Shown here: one piece after another, positions 29,571-37,386 of the stretch
How positions within the stretch are numbered: position 1 is the first letter of the stretch
Layout of the letters: the number at the start of each line of letters is the position of its first letter
DNA from: Sphingomonas sp. 8AM
GTDB taxonomy: Bacteria; Pseudomonadota; Alphaproteobacteria; Sphingomonadales; Sphingomonadaceae
Assembly: GCF_902506455.1 (NCBI RefSeq)
Contig: NZ_LR733844.1
Location: forward strand, 2,621,302 to 2,685,301
Length of the DNA: 64,000 bases
Direction: 5' to 3'
Position numbers and translations under genes: made by a program
Notes under the pieces: generated by a model
Databases searched by the model: none
The model's input: the letters and a program-made list of their open reading frames with translations, nothing else
Told to the model about the DNA's origin: nothing

Positions 29571-30962
29571 TCACGCCACCGCCGCGCGCTTTCGCCCATA
29601 GACGAAGTAAAGCCCCAGCCCGGCGACGTTCCACAGCAGGAAATATTCCTGCGTCTTCAGCGGCAGACTGAAGAACAGATACACGCACCCCAGCACGCCC
29701 AGCGTCCCGACCACCGGCGCCAGCGGCGCGCGGAAGGTCCGCTCGGCGTCCGGCGCGCGGCGACGCATCACCATCATGCACACGCACACCGCGACGAACG
29801 CCGCCAGCGTCCCGGCATTGGCGAGCGCCGCGATCGCGTCGATCGGCATCACCCCCGCGATCACCGCGACCAGCGCCGCGGTCATCAGCGTGATCCGCAC
29901 CGGCGCGCCGCGCCGCGACACCTTGGCGAGCCCTGCCGGAAGCAGCCCGTCGCGCGCCATCACGAAGAAGATCCGGCTCTGCCCGAAGAGGAACCCCAGC
30001 AATACGGTCGGCAACGCGATCACCGCGCTGGCGGCGAGGAAGGTCGCGAACCCGGGCCGGCCGATATCGCGCAGGATCAGCGCCAGCGGCTCGGGCGAGC
30101 CCGCGAAGCGCGTGTAGCTGAGCGCGCCGACCGCCGCGACCGCGACGCCGACATAGATGATGATGCACCCGAACATTGACCCGATGATCCCGATCGACAG
30201 GTCTCGCCCCGGGTTCTTCGTCTCTTCTGCGGCGGTCGAGATCGCGTCGAAGCCGTAGAAAGCGAAGAAGATGATCGCGGCGGCTGCCATGACTCCACGC
30301 TCCTTGCCGTCCGGATCGACGGAGGCGGCGAAGCCGTGCGGCATGAACGGGTGGAGGTTGGCGGCGTCGAAATGCGGGAGCGCGACGATGACGAACACCG
30401 TCAGCGCGACGAGCTTCACCGCGACCAGCACGGCATTGAGCGTCGCGCTCTCCTTGGTGCCGAAGCACAGAAGTCCGGCGACGACCGCGATGATGAAGAC
30501 CGCCGGCATGTTGACGATGCCGCCCAGTTCCGGCCCGCTGGTCAGCGCGACCGGAAAGCCGAGCGGGGTCAGCAGCGCCGAGGCATAGCCCGACCAGCCG
30601 ACCGCCACTGTCGAAACAACAAGCGAGTATTCGAGGATAAGCGACCAGCCGATCACCCAGGCGATCACCTCACCCAGCACGACATAGCTATACGTATAGG
30701 CGCTGCCCGAGGCCGGGATCATCGTCGACATCTCGGCATAGGCGAGCGCCGCGCAGGCGCAGATCGCCCCCGCGATCGCGAAGCTAAGCATTACCGCCGG
30801 CCCGGCGCGATCCGCACCGACGCCGATCAGCGTCAGGATTCCGGTCCCGACGATCGCGCCCACACCCAAAGCGACGAGATGCGGCCACGAAAGGGTCCGG
30901 GCGAGGACGTGCCCGTCGCCATGATCGACCGCGATCGGCTTGCGCCGGAACAGACTGGACAT
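29571..30962 (-). CDS. APC-family amino-acid permease
   Basis: A 463-residue inner-membrane transporter of the APC superfamily, near cationic amino-acid transporters and YfnA-type permeases. The conserved helix-1 motif GVGAIVGTGILTLIG is at about 33-47, and there are about 12 hydrophobic segments. The glycine-rich GVGAIVGTGI break is the substrate-binding site in this superfamily. The substrate cannot be assigned from sequence. There is no nearby regulator or enzyme that narrows it. It is transcribed alone from the minus strand. Confidence 0.92.
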   Translation of the reverse strand: MSSLFRRKPIAVDHGDGHVLARTLSWPHLVALGVGAIVGTGILTLIGVGADRAGPAVMLSFAIAGAICACAALAYAEMSTMIPASGSAYTYSYVVLGEVIAWVIGWSLILEYSLVVSTVAVGWSGYASALLTPLGFPVALTSGPELGGIVNMPAVFIIAVVAGLLCFGTKESATLNAVLVAVKLVALTVFVIVALPHFDAANLHPFMPHGFAASVDPDGKERGVMAAAAIIFFAFYGFDAISTAAEETKNPGRDLSIGIIGSMFGCIIIYVGVAVAAVGALSYTRFAGSPEPLALILRDIGRPGFATFLAASAVIALPTVLLGFLFGQSRIFFVMARDGLLPAGLAKVSRRGAPVRITLMTAALVAVIAGVMPIDAIAALANAGTLAAFVAVCVCMMVMRRRAPDAERTFRAPLAPVVGTLGVLGCVYLFFSLPLKTQEYFLLWNVAGLGLYFVYGRKRAAVA

Positions 30963-31072
30963 GCACTCCCCTTTTCTGGTGTCCCCGCGGATGTAACAGC
31001 CGCGACGATCATTGGGGAGGCTCTGTCACATGCCGGGGCGTGCGGGTCGTTACCCGGATGAGGCCGTTGTGA

Positions 31073-31504
31073 TCAGCCGCGGACCGGCCCCACCCCCAGA
31101 CGCGGGATTTCGATCGCCGGACAGCGATCCATGACGACCTTCAACCCCGCCGCCTCCGCCCGCGCAGCGGCGGCCTCGTCGATGACGCCGAGTTGCAGCC
31201 ACACCGCCTTGGCGCCAATCGCAATCGCTTGATCGACCACCGCGCCCGCTTCGGAGGAGCGCCGGAAGATGTCGACCATGTCGATCGGGTCGCCAAGCTG
31301 GTCGAGATCGCGGAAAACGAACTCGCCGTGCACATGGGCGCCGGTGATCTGCGGATTGACCGGGATCACGCGATAGCCATGCCCCTGCAACGTCGCCATC
31401 ACCCCGTTGGAGGGCCGGATCGGTCGGTCGGACGCGCCGACCAGCGCGATTGTGCGCACCTCCTCGAGCAACGTCCTGATCTCGGCATCGGTGGTCAGCG
31501 GCAT
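31073..31504 (-). CDS. CoA-binding domain protein
   Basis: A 143-residue protein of the YccU/CoA-binding family, a Rossmann fold like the N-terminal part of succinyl-CoA synthetase alpha. The nucleotide-loop TIALVGASDRPIRPSNGV is at about 18-35, followed by YRVIPVNPQ, VDIFRRSSEAGAVVDQAIA and VWLQLGVIDE. The C-terminus carries the conserved MDRCPAIEIPRL. It has been suggested to bind CoA, but no enzymatic activity is established. It is on the minus strand between the permease and MpaB-family genes. Confidence 0.9.
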   Translation of the reverse strand: MPLTTDAEIRTLLEEVRTIALVGASDRPIRPSNGVMATLQGHGYRVIPVNPQITGAHVHGEFVFRDLDQLGDPIDMVDIFRRSSEAGAVVDQAIAIGAKAVWLQLGVIDEAAAARAEAAGLKVVMDRCPAIEIPRLGVGPVRG

Positions 31505-31549
31505 CGTCCCGGCTCCTTTGTCGAAGAACGAGCCATCATGCCGAAGGGT

Positions 31550-32407
31550 TCAGGGCGCGCGCAATGCCCAGCGGAGCACACGGCTCATCCCGTCCGCTCC
31601 GGCGCGGATCGCGGGCCGCGCGAGCGGCGATGGACGACGATTGTGGAGCGCCGCTGCCCAGTCGGGGAGCAGGTCGAGCGCCGCTGCCGCCGCCACCGCC
31701 AGCCCCGCGGCCTGCGCGCGGTCGGGGCCAGGCGCGAGTAGCGCATCGGCGACTTCGCGGACGCGATGATCGCCGCGCAATTGCGGTCGGACGGTGCGAT
31801 AGTAAGCGGCGACGTCGGCCCGCGACCGCGGCACGTCACGCGCGCCCAGCCGCTCCGCTACGATGGCAACATCGGCGATGTATTGATCCTGATCGTCGAG
31901 CGACAAGGACGCATCGCGATAGCGCAAATAGCCACGCAGGAAGCTGTCGGTTTCGGCGACGTGTACCCAGGTCAGCAGCGCCGGATCGTTGGCGTCATAG
32001 CGCGTGCCGTCCGGCAATTGCCCGTGGATCCGGTCGTGAATCGTGCGAACGTGCGCGATCGTGCGCTCGGCCAGATCGGTCGGTCCGTAAGTGGTGACGG
32101 CGATGAACTGCGCGGTGCGCCGCAAGCGGCCGAGCCGATCGTTCCGGAAGTCGCTGTGATCCCACACCCCCGCCAGTGCACCGGGGTGCAGCATCTGCAA
32201 CAGCAGGGCGGAGATGCCGCCGATCATCATCGCGGCAAAGTCGCCATGCACCTGCCACGCGGGCGAGGTATCGGCGATCAGTCCGCGATCACCGGGCGGG
32301 CGGGCGAGCTCCAGCTCGCCGCTGCCCACCATCTCGCGCAGCGCTTGCGCGAGCGATGCACGGGCGCGGTCGACCGCCGGTACGATCATCGGATCGACGA
32401 TCGACAT
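31550..32407 (-). CDS. MpaB-family oxygenase-like protein (DUF2236)
   Basis: A 285-residue protein of the oxygenase MpaB/DUF2236 family, related to rubber oxygenase (Lcp) and fungal MpaB. Conserved features seen are MIGGISALLLQMLHPGALAG, GRLRRTAQFIAVTTYG and the LLTWVHVAETDSFLRG motif with a His that may contribute to haem binding. Family members bind haem b and some cleave double bonds of unsaturated polymers or fatty acyl chains, but the substrate here is unknown. No signal peptide was seen. It follows the mucR-like gene by 29 bp on the same strand, so the two may be cotranscribed. Confidence 0.85.
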   Translation of the reverse strand: MSIVDPMIVPAVDRARASLAQALREMVGSGELELARPPGDRGLIADTSPAWQVHGDFAAMMIGGISALLLQMLHPGALAGVWDHSDFRNDRLGRLRRTAQFIAVTTYGPTDLAERTIAHVRTIHDRIHGQLPDGTRYDANDPALLTWVHVAETDSFLRGYLRYRDASLSLDDQDQYIADVAIVAERLGARDVPRSRADVAAYYRTVRPQLRGDHRVREVADALLAPGPDRAQAAGLAVAAAAALDLLPDWAAALHNRRPSPLARPAIRAGADGMSRVLRWALRAP

Positions 32408-32436
32408 CGGCGTGCCGCCCCGTGCGGTGGAGGGGA

Positions 32437-32943
32437 TCAGCCCTCCGCCTGTGCAGCCTTGCGGCGGCCACGGCCACCGGTCGTCGGCTCCGCAGCCGGC
32501 GCAGCCTCGCTGCGGCGCGCGCCGGGCTTGCGGCCGAGACCGATCTTCTTGGCCATGTCGCGACGCGCCTCCGAATAGCTTTCGGCGACCATCGGATAGT
32601 CGGGCTTGAGACCGTAACGCTGGCGATAGTCGTCCGGGGTAAGACCATGGCCCGCCAGATGGCGGCGCAGCGTCTTGTACGGCTTGCCGTCGATCAGCGA
32701 AATCAGATGATCCTTCGACGCGAGCGACTTCCGCACCGAAACAGCGGGCGTATATTCAGCGGCGGGCTCTTCCGGGGCCGATGGCGCAGTCGACGACGAC
32801 AGGTTCGTCACCGCATCATGCATCGTGCGCAGAAATGCCGGGACATCCTCACCCGAGGCGCGGGTGTTGGGATTGGCAAGCCAGGCGATGGTCAGTTCGG
32901 TGGCAAGCTCAACAGCGTTGGCGGTGATGGTATCTTCGGACAT
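32437..32943 (-). CDS. MucR/Ros-family regulator without zinc cysteines
   Basis: A 168-residue transcriptional regulator of the MucR/Ros family, a cytoplasmic AT-rich DNA-binding repressor that controls envelope polysaccharide, motility and virulence genes in other alphaproteobacteria. The domain at about 75-145 is clear: SVRKSL, KTLRRHLAGHGLTPDDYR, DYPMVAESYSEARRDMAKKI. In Ros the zinc is held by Cys-x2-Cys plus two His. Here the two cysteine positions are Ser and Asp (in LISLIDGK), while both histidines remain, so zinc binding as in Ros is unlikely. Some Mesorhizobium homologues are likewise zinc-free. Confidence 0.9.
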   Translation of the reverse strand: MSEDTITANAVELATELTIAWLANPNTRASGEDVPAFLRTMHDAVTNLSSSTAPSAPEEPAAEYTPAVSVRKSLASKDHLISLIDGKPYKTLRRHLAGHGLTPDDYRQRYGLKPDYPMVAESYSEARRDMAKKIGLGRKPGARRSEAAPAAEPTTGGRGRRKAAQAEG

Positions 32944-33168
32944 GGGGGGCTCCCTTATTTACACGCCACGCCCTAGACAGCGTTTAGCGGCAGGTCAACG
33001 CGCCGCTTAAATGAAATCAACGTACATCTATTTGCCGTATCAAATATCGGGCGGGAACCTTCGGGCTTCGACGCTTTGACTGCGAATGGCGTCTGCGTCC
33101 GCTTGACCCCGATGCAAGACCGCGTCCATGATCGGGACAATCAAAAGTGAATAAAAAGGGGTCTCGCC
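32944..33168. promoter_or_regulatory. Divergent promoter region between the MucR-like gene and the amidohydrolases
   Basis: A 225-bp region with AT-rich patches around 33005-33045 (AAATGAAATCAACGTACATC and TTGCCGTATCAAATAT). MucR-type proteins bind degenerate AT-rich DNA and often autoregulate, so this is a plausible place for that. No precise promoter motif was identified. Confidence 0.3.
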
Positions 33169-34587
33169 ATGAATATGCACCGCACGCGGCGCGCTTTGCT
33201 GTCCGCCGCGTTGCTGGCGCTGCCGTTATCGGCCTGCGCGGGCGCGAAGGACAAACCGGTGGCCACCGCGAAGAAGGCGCCGCCGGTCCGCTATGCGCGC
33301 GACCCGTATCCCTCGACCTACCACGCCTACCCGGGCACGGCGACGCTGGTGCGCAACGTCACGGTCTTCGATGGTGAGGGCAACCGCATCGATGGCGGCG
33401 CGGTGCTGTTCGCCGATGGCAAGGTGGTCGCGGTCGGGCAGACGCTCGACGTTCCGGCCGGCGCGACGGTGATCGACGGCCAGGGCAAGTTCGTCACCCC
33501 GGGCGTCGTCGACATTCACAGCCACCTCGGCGACTATCCGACGCCATCGGTGCAGGCGCATTCGGACGGCAACGAGGCGACATCGCCGATCACCGCCGAC
33601 GTCTGGGCCGAACATAGCGTCTGGCCGCAGGACCCCGGCTTTGGCCGCGCGCTGGCAAACGGCGGCGTTACGACGCTGCAGATCCTGCCCGGTTCCGCGA
33701 ACCTGATGGGCGGTCGCAGCGTGGTGCTCAAGAACGTCTACGCGCGCACGATGCAGGCGATGAAGTTTCCCGGCGCGCCATACGGTCTGAAGATGGCGTG
33801 CGGCGAGAACCCGAAGCGTGTCTATGGCAGCAAGAACCGCGAGCCGTCGACGCGGATGGGCAATGTCGCGGTCGATCGCCAGACCTGGGCGAAGGCGGTC
33901 GCGTACAAGCGCAAATGGGACAAATACGAAGCGGAGGGCGGCGACGCGCCGGATCGTGACATCGGCATGGACACGCTGCGCGGCGTGTTGTCGGGCGAGA
34001 TCATGGTCCAGAACCATTGCTATCGCGCCGACGAAATGGCGATCGTCCTCGATATGGCCAGGGAGTTCGGCTACCACGTCACCGCCTTCCATCACGCGGT
34101 GGAGGCGTACAAGATCGCCGATCTGCTCAAGGCGAGCGGCACCTGCGCGGCGGTGTGGGCCGACTGGTATGGCTTCAAGATGGAAAGCTATGACGGGATC
34201 GGCGAGAACCTCGCGCTCCTCGAAAATGCCGGCGCGTGCGCGATGATCCATTCCGACGACGAGAACGGTATCCAGCGGCTCAATCAGGAAGTCGCCAAGG
34301 TGCTGTCCTCGGCGCGCCATTCGGGCATTCAGATCAGCGACGCCGCGGCGTGGAAGTGGCTGTCGCTCGGACCGGCCACGGCGCTCGGCATCGACGCGCA
34401 GACCGGCAGCCTCAAGCCGGGCAAGATGGCGGACGTGGTGTTGTGGAACGGCAACCCGTTCAGCGTCTACACCCGCCCCGAAAAGGTCTGGGTCGACGGC
34501 GCGTTGCTCTACGATGCCAATGATCCGAAACGTCGCCCGGTCAGCGACTTCGAACTTGGCCAACCCGGCTCGGGAGACGTCAAGTGA
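33169..34587 (+). CDS. Amidohydrolase-family lipoprotein
   Basis: A 472-residue metal-dependent hydrolase of the amidohydrolase superfamily, exported as a lipoprotein: lipobox LPLSAC with Cys23. The metal ligands His117 and His119 are in VVDIHSHLGD; a further conserved His in TAFHHAVEAYK and an Asp in MIHSDDENG complete the expected set, and PGKMADVVLWNGNPFS is the family C-terminus. Substrates of such periplasmic members are typically imides, amides or cyclic dipeptides, but none is assigned. Its stop codon overlaps the GTG start of the next gene, so the pair is translationally coupled. Confidence 0.9.
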   Translation: MNMHRTRRALLSAALLALPLSACAGAKDKPVATAKKAPPVRYARDPYPSTYHAYPGTATLVRNVTVFDGEGNRIDGGAVLFADGKVVAVGQTLDVPAGATVIDGQGKFVTPGVVDIHSHLGDYPTPSVQAHSDGNEATSPITADVWAEHSVWPQDPGFGRALANGGVTTLQILPGSANLMGGRSVVLKNVYARTMQAMKFPGAPYGLKMACGENPKRVYGSKNREPSTRMGNVAVDRQTWAKAVAYKRKWDKYEAEGGDAPDRDIGMDTLRGVLSGEIMVQNHCYRADEMAIVLDMAREFGYHVTAFHHAVEAYKIADLLKASGTCAAVWADWYGFKMESYDGIGENLALLENAGACAMIHSDDENGIQRLNQEVAKVLSSARHSGIQISDAAAWKWLSLGPATALGIDAQTGSLKPGKMADVVLWNGNPFSVYTRPEKVWVDGALLYDANDPKRRPVSDFELGQPGSGDVK

Positions 34588-35879
34588 AGCGCGCGCTGCT
34601 ACTCCTCGCCACGATGCTGGCGACCCCCGCGATGGCGCAGACTGTCGCGATCACCGGCGGCACGCTCGCAATCGGCGACGGCTCCGCGCCGATCGAGGGC
34701 GGCACGGTGGTGATCGCCAACGGTCGGATCGTCGCCGCCGGGCGCGGCGTCGCGGTACCCGCGGGCGCGCAGGTGATCGACGCGGCCGGCAAATGGGTGT
34801 CGGCGGGCGTCGTTTCCGCCCTGACCGACCTCTCGCTGGTCGATGCCGACGGCGTACAGGAAAGCAACGACGCCGGTGCGCGAAGTTCGCCCTTCAAGGC
34901 CGCGATCGACGTGTCGCTGGGGGTCAATCCTGCCGCGGTAAAGGTGGCCAACGAGCGGCTGGGCGGCGTGACCCGTGCGATCGTGACGCCGAGCGCCGAA
35001 GGATCGATCTTCGCCGGGCAAGGGGCGATCATTGATCTCGGCGCCGATCCGAATGCGGTGACGCGCCCGCGGGCCTTCCAGTTCGTCGAACTGGGCGAGG
35101 GCGGCGGCAAGCTGGCCGGTGGCAGTCGTCCCGCGGCCTATGCGCTGCTGCGCGACGCCTTTGCACAGGCGCAGGACTTCCGCCGCAACCCCGCCGTCTT
35201 CGACGGCCGCTCGCGCGACGCGTTGGTAACGCGCGCCGATGCCGAGGCGCTGCTGCGCGTGCTCGACGGGCAGGTGCCGTTGCTGGTGCATGTCGAGCGC
35301 GCCGCGGACATCCGCAACGTACTGGCGCTGCCACGCGACTATCCGAAGCTCAGGCTGGTGCTGGTCGGCGTGACCGAAGGCTGGCTGGTCGCGCGCGAGA
35401 TCGCTGCGGCGAAGGTGCCGGTGATCGCGGCAGCGCTCGCCGATCTGCCCGCGCAGTTCGAGAATCTGGCGGCGACCGAGTCGAACGTCGGACGGCTGCG
35501 CGCCGCCGGGGTGTCCGTAGCGTTGGCGTCGACCGGTGCGTCGGGCGGCGACCATGTGCTGCGGCAGTTCGCGGGCAATCTCGTCGCGATCGCGCGCATC
35601 CCCGGCGCGACCGGGCTCGACTGGGGGCAGGCATTCGCCTCGATCACCAGCGGCCCGGCCGAGGCGATCGGCATGGGCGGCGAGATCGGCTCGCTCCGCG
35701 CCGGGCGGCGCGCGGACGTGGTGATCTGGGACGGCGATCCGCTGGAGCTGTCGTCGGTGCCGGTGGCGACGTGGATCGACGGCGTGTCGCAGCCGATGCG
35801 CTCGCGGCAGACGGAATTGCGCGACCGCTACCTGACGCCGACGGAGGGCGCGCTGCCCAAGGCGTACGAGCGGCGCTGA
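34584..35879 (+). CDS. Amidohydrolase-like exported protein lacking metal ligands
   Basis: A 431-residue amidohydrolase-fold protein with a signal peptide (ALLLLATMLATPAMAQ) that would be released to the periplasm. The beta-sandwich halves match the superfamily (GGTLAIGDGSAPIEGGTVVI at the N-terminus and RAGRRADVVIWDGDPLE at the C-terminus). But where the metal-binding HxH should follow, the sequence reads WVSAGVVSALTDLSLVD, with no His, and the usual final Asp is not visible (SVALASTGASGGD). It may be inactive, structural or catalytically altered. It starts with GTG at 34584, overlapping the upstream amidohydrolase gene. Confidence 0.85.
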   Translation: MKRALLLLATMLATPAMAQTVAITGGTLAIGDGSAPIEGGTVVIANGRIVAAGRGVAVPAGAQVIDAAGKWVSAGVVSALTDLSLVDADGVQESNDAGARSSPFKAAIDVSLGVNPAAVKVANERLGGVTRAIVTPSAEGSIFAGQGAIIDLGADPNAVTRPRAFQFVELGEGGGKLAGGSRPAAYALLRDAFAQAQDFRRNPAVFDGRSRDALVTRADAEALLRVLDGQVPLLVHVERAADIRNVLALPRDYPKLRLVLVGVTEGWLVAREIAAAKVPVIAAALADLPAQFENLAATESNVGRLRAAGVSVALASTGASGGDHVLRQFAGNLVAIARIPGATGLDWGQAFASITSGPAEAIGMGGEIGSLRAGRRADVVIWDGDPLELSSVPVATWIDGVSQPMRSRQTELRDRYLTPTEGALPKAYERR

Positions 35880-35883
35880 CCTT

Positions 35884-35960
35884 CGTCTTTGCGAGTGTAG
35901 CGAAGCAATCCAGGGCGTCCTGACCCGACCCCGGATTGCCGCGCTACGCTCGCAATGACG
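35884..35960. repeat. Palindromic repeat, family A (complete copy)
   Basis: A 77-bp inverted repeat, with left arm CGTCTTTGCGAGTGTAGCGA and right arm GCGCTACGCTCGCAATGACG, almost exactly filling the convergent gap between the second amidohydrolase and the quinone oxidoreductase. Several mismatches show it is older or drifting relative to other copies. Confidence 0.85.
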
Positions 35961-35969
35961 ATGTGGAAA

Positions 35970-36971
35970 TCACCCCATCGTCAGCACGATCTTGCCGACG
36001 TGGCTGCCCTCTTCCATCCGCCGGTGCGCGTCCGCCGCCTGCGCGAAGGGAAAGCTGCGGTCCATTACCGGCTTCAGCCTGCCCGCCATGGCAAACGGCC
36101 AGACGGTTCGCGCGATCTCCTCGGTCACCAGCGCCTTGAACACGGTATCCCGGGCGCGCAGCGTCGAGCCGGTCAGCGTCAGGCGACGCTTCATGATCTC
36201 GAACAACGGGACGGTTGCCGACGCGCCGCGCTGCACTGCGATCGAGACGTGGCGACCGTCCTCGGCGAGGCATTGCAGGTTGCGCGGCACGTAGTCGCCA
36301 CCGACCATGTCGAGCACCGCCGCGCAGCCGCGCCCGCCGGTGATCTCCTTAACCCGTGCGACGAAATCCTCCGCCTTGTAATCGATCGCATGATCCGCGC
36401 CGAGCCGCAGCGCCGCCGCCTTCTTCTCCGGCGAGCCGACGGTGACGATCACCTCCAGCCCGAACAGATTGCCCAGCGTGATCGCCATCGTCCCGATCCC
36501 GCTCGTCCCGCCATGCACCAGCACCGTGTCGCCCTCGACCGCGAAGGCGCGCTCGAACAGGTTCGTCCAGACGGTGAACAGCGTTTCCGGGATCGCGGCC
36601 GCCTCGGCCATCGTCAGCGCTGCGGGCACGGGCAGACATTGCCCGACCGGCGCGATCGCATATTCGGCATAGCCGCCCCCGGCGATCAACGCGCAGACCC
36701 GCTCCCCTAGTTCATCCGGATCGACGCCCTCGCCCAGCGCGACCACCTCGCCGGCGATCTCCAGCCCCAGCGTCGAAGGCGCGCCGGGCGGCGGCGGGTA
36801 CAGCCCCTGCCGCTGCATCACGTCGGGCCGGTTCACCCCCGCGGCGGCGACGCGCACCAGCACCTCGCCGTCGCCGGGTACCGGAACGGCGCGGCGCACG
36901 GGCACCAGCACCTCGGGTCCGCCCGCCTCGGCAGGGTCGATCGCCAGCATCGTATCGGGGACGTCGGTCAT
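35970..36971 (-). CDS. NAD(P)H-quinone oxidoreductase, PIG3 type
   Basis: A 333-residue zinc-independent medium-chain dehydrogenase/reductase, near the quinone oxidoreductase PIG3/Qor group. The GroES-like N-terminal part has EVLVRVAAAGVNRPDVMQRQ and PGLYPPPPGAPSTLGLE-like segments. The Rossmann domain has VLVHGGTSGIGTMAI and DHAIDYKAEDF. No zinc ligands are expected or seen. It probably reduces quinones or other carbonyl compounds using NAD(P)H in the cytoplasm. The ATG at 36971 (MTDVPDTML) was preferred to the earlier in-frame start. It diverges from the DUF1192 gene. Confidence 0.9.
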   Translation of the reverse strand: MTDVPDTMLAIDPAEAGGPEVLVPVRRAVPVPGDGEVLVRVAAAGVNRPDVMQRQGLYPPPPGAPSTLGLEIAGEVVALGEGVDPDELGERVCALIAGGGYAEYAIAPVGQCLPVPAALTMAEAAAIPETLFTVWTNLFERAFAVEGDTVLVHGGTSGIGTMAITLGNLFGLEVIVTVGSPEKKAAALRLGADHAIDYKAEDFVARVKEITGGRGCAAVLDMVGGDYVPRNLQCLAEDGRHVSIAVQRGASATVPLFEIMKRRLTLTGSTLRARDTVFKALVTEEIARTVWPFAMAGRLKPVMDRSFPFAQAADAHRRMEEGSHVGKIVLTMG

Positions 36972-37035
36972 CGTATCGTGGAACCCTGGCTTACAGTCGG
37001 GGACCATATTGACTCCGTGTTCCCCAGCGTCAACG

Positions 37036-37242
37036 ATGCTGCCGGTGGACCTGGACGACATCCTGGGCGCGCGCCCCGACGACCCGATGACCGCGCTGCT
37101 GCGCGAGGACCTCGACCGGCTGTCCGTCGTGGAGCTCGAGGCGCGGGTGGCCGCGCTGGAAAGCGAGATCGCCCGGACGCGTAAAAAGATCGAAGGCGCT
37201 GTTAACCATCGTGCAAGTGCCGACGCGATATTCAGAAAATAA
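37036..37242 (+). CDS. DUF1192 protein
   Basis: A 68-residue protein of the DUF1192 family, with the typical VDLDDILGARPDDPMT and LSVVELEARVAALESEI coiled-coil, ending NHRASADAIFRK. It is small, helical and of unknown function, common in alphaproteobacteria. The ATG at 37036 gives the family start. It sits between the divergent oxidoreductase gene and clpA. Confidence 0.88.
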   Translation: MLPVDLDDILGARPDDPMTALLREDLDRLSVVELEARVAALESEIARTRKKIEGAVNHRASADAIFRK

Positions 37243-37386
37243 GACCGGCACCTTACGACGGGTGACAGGGTTATGCGTGCATGGTCGAGAGGGTGATGAA
37301 CGGGGACGCTTGATGCGGGGCCTCATCATCACGACATTCGTGGCAAGGGGTCGCGTGGCTTCACGCGGCCTGCAAGGAGTAACCTG

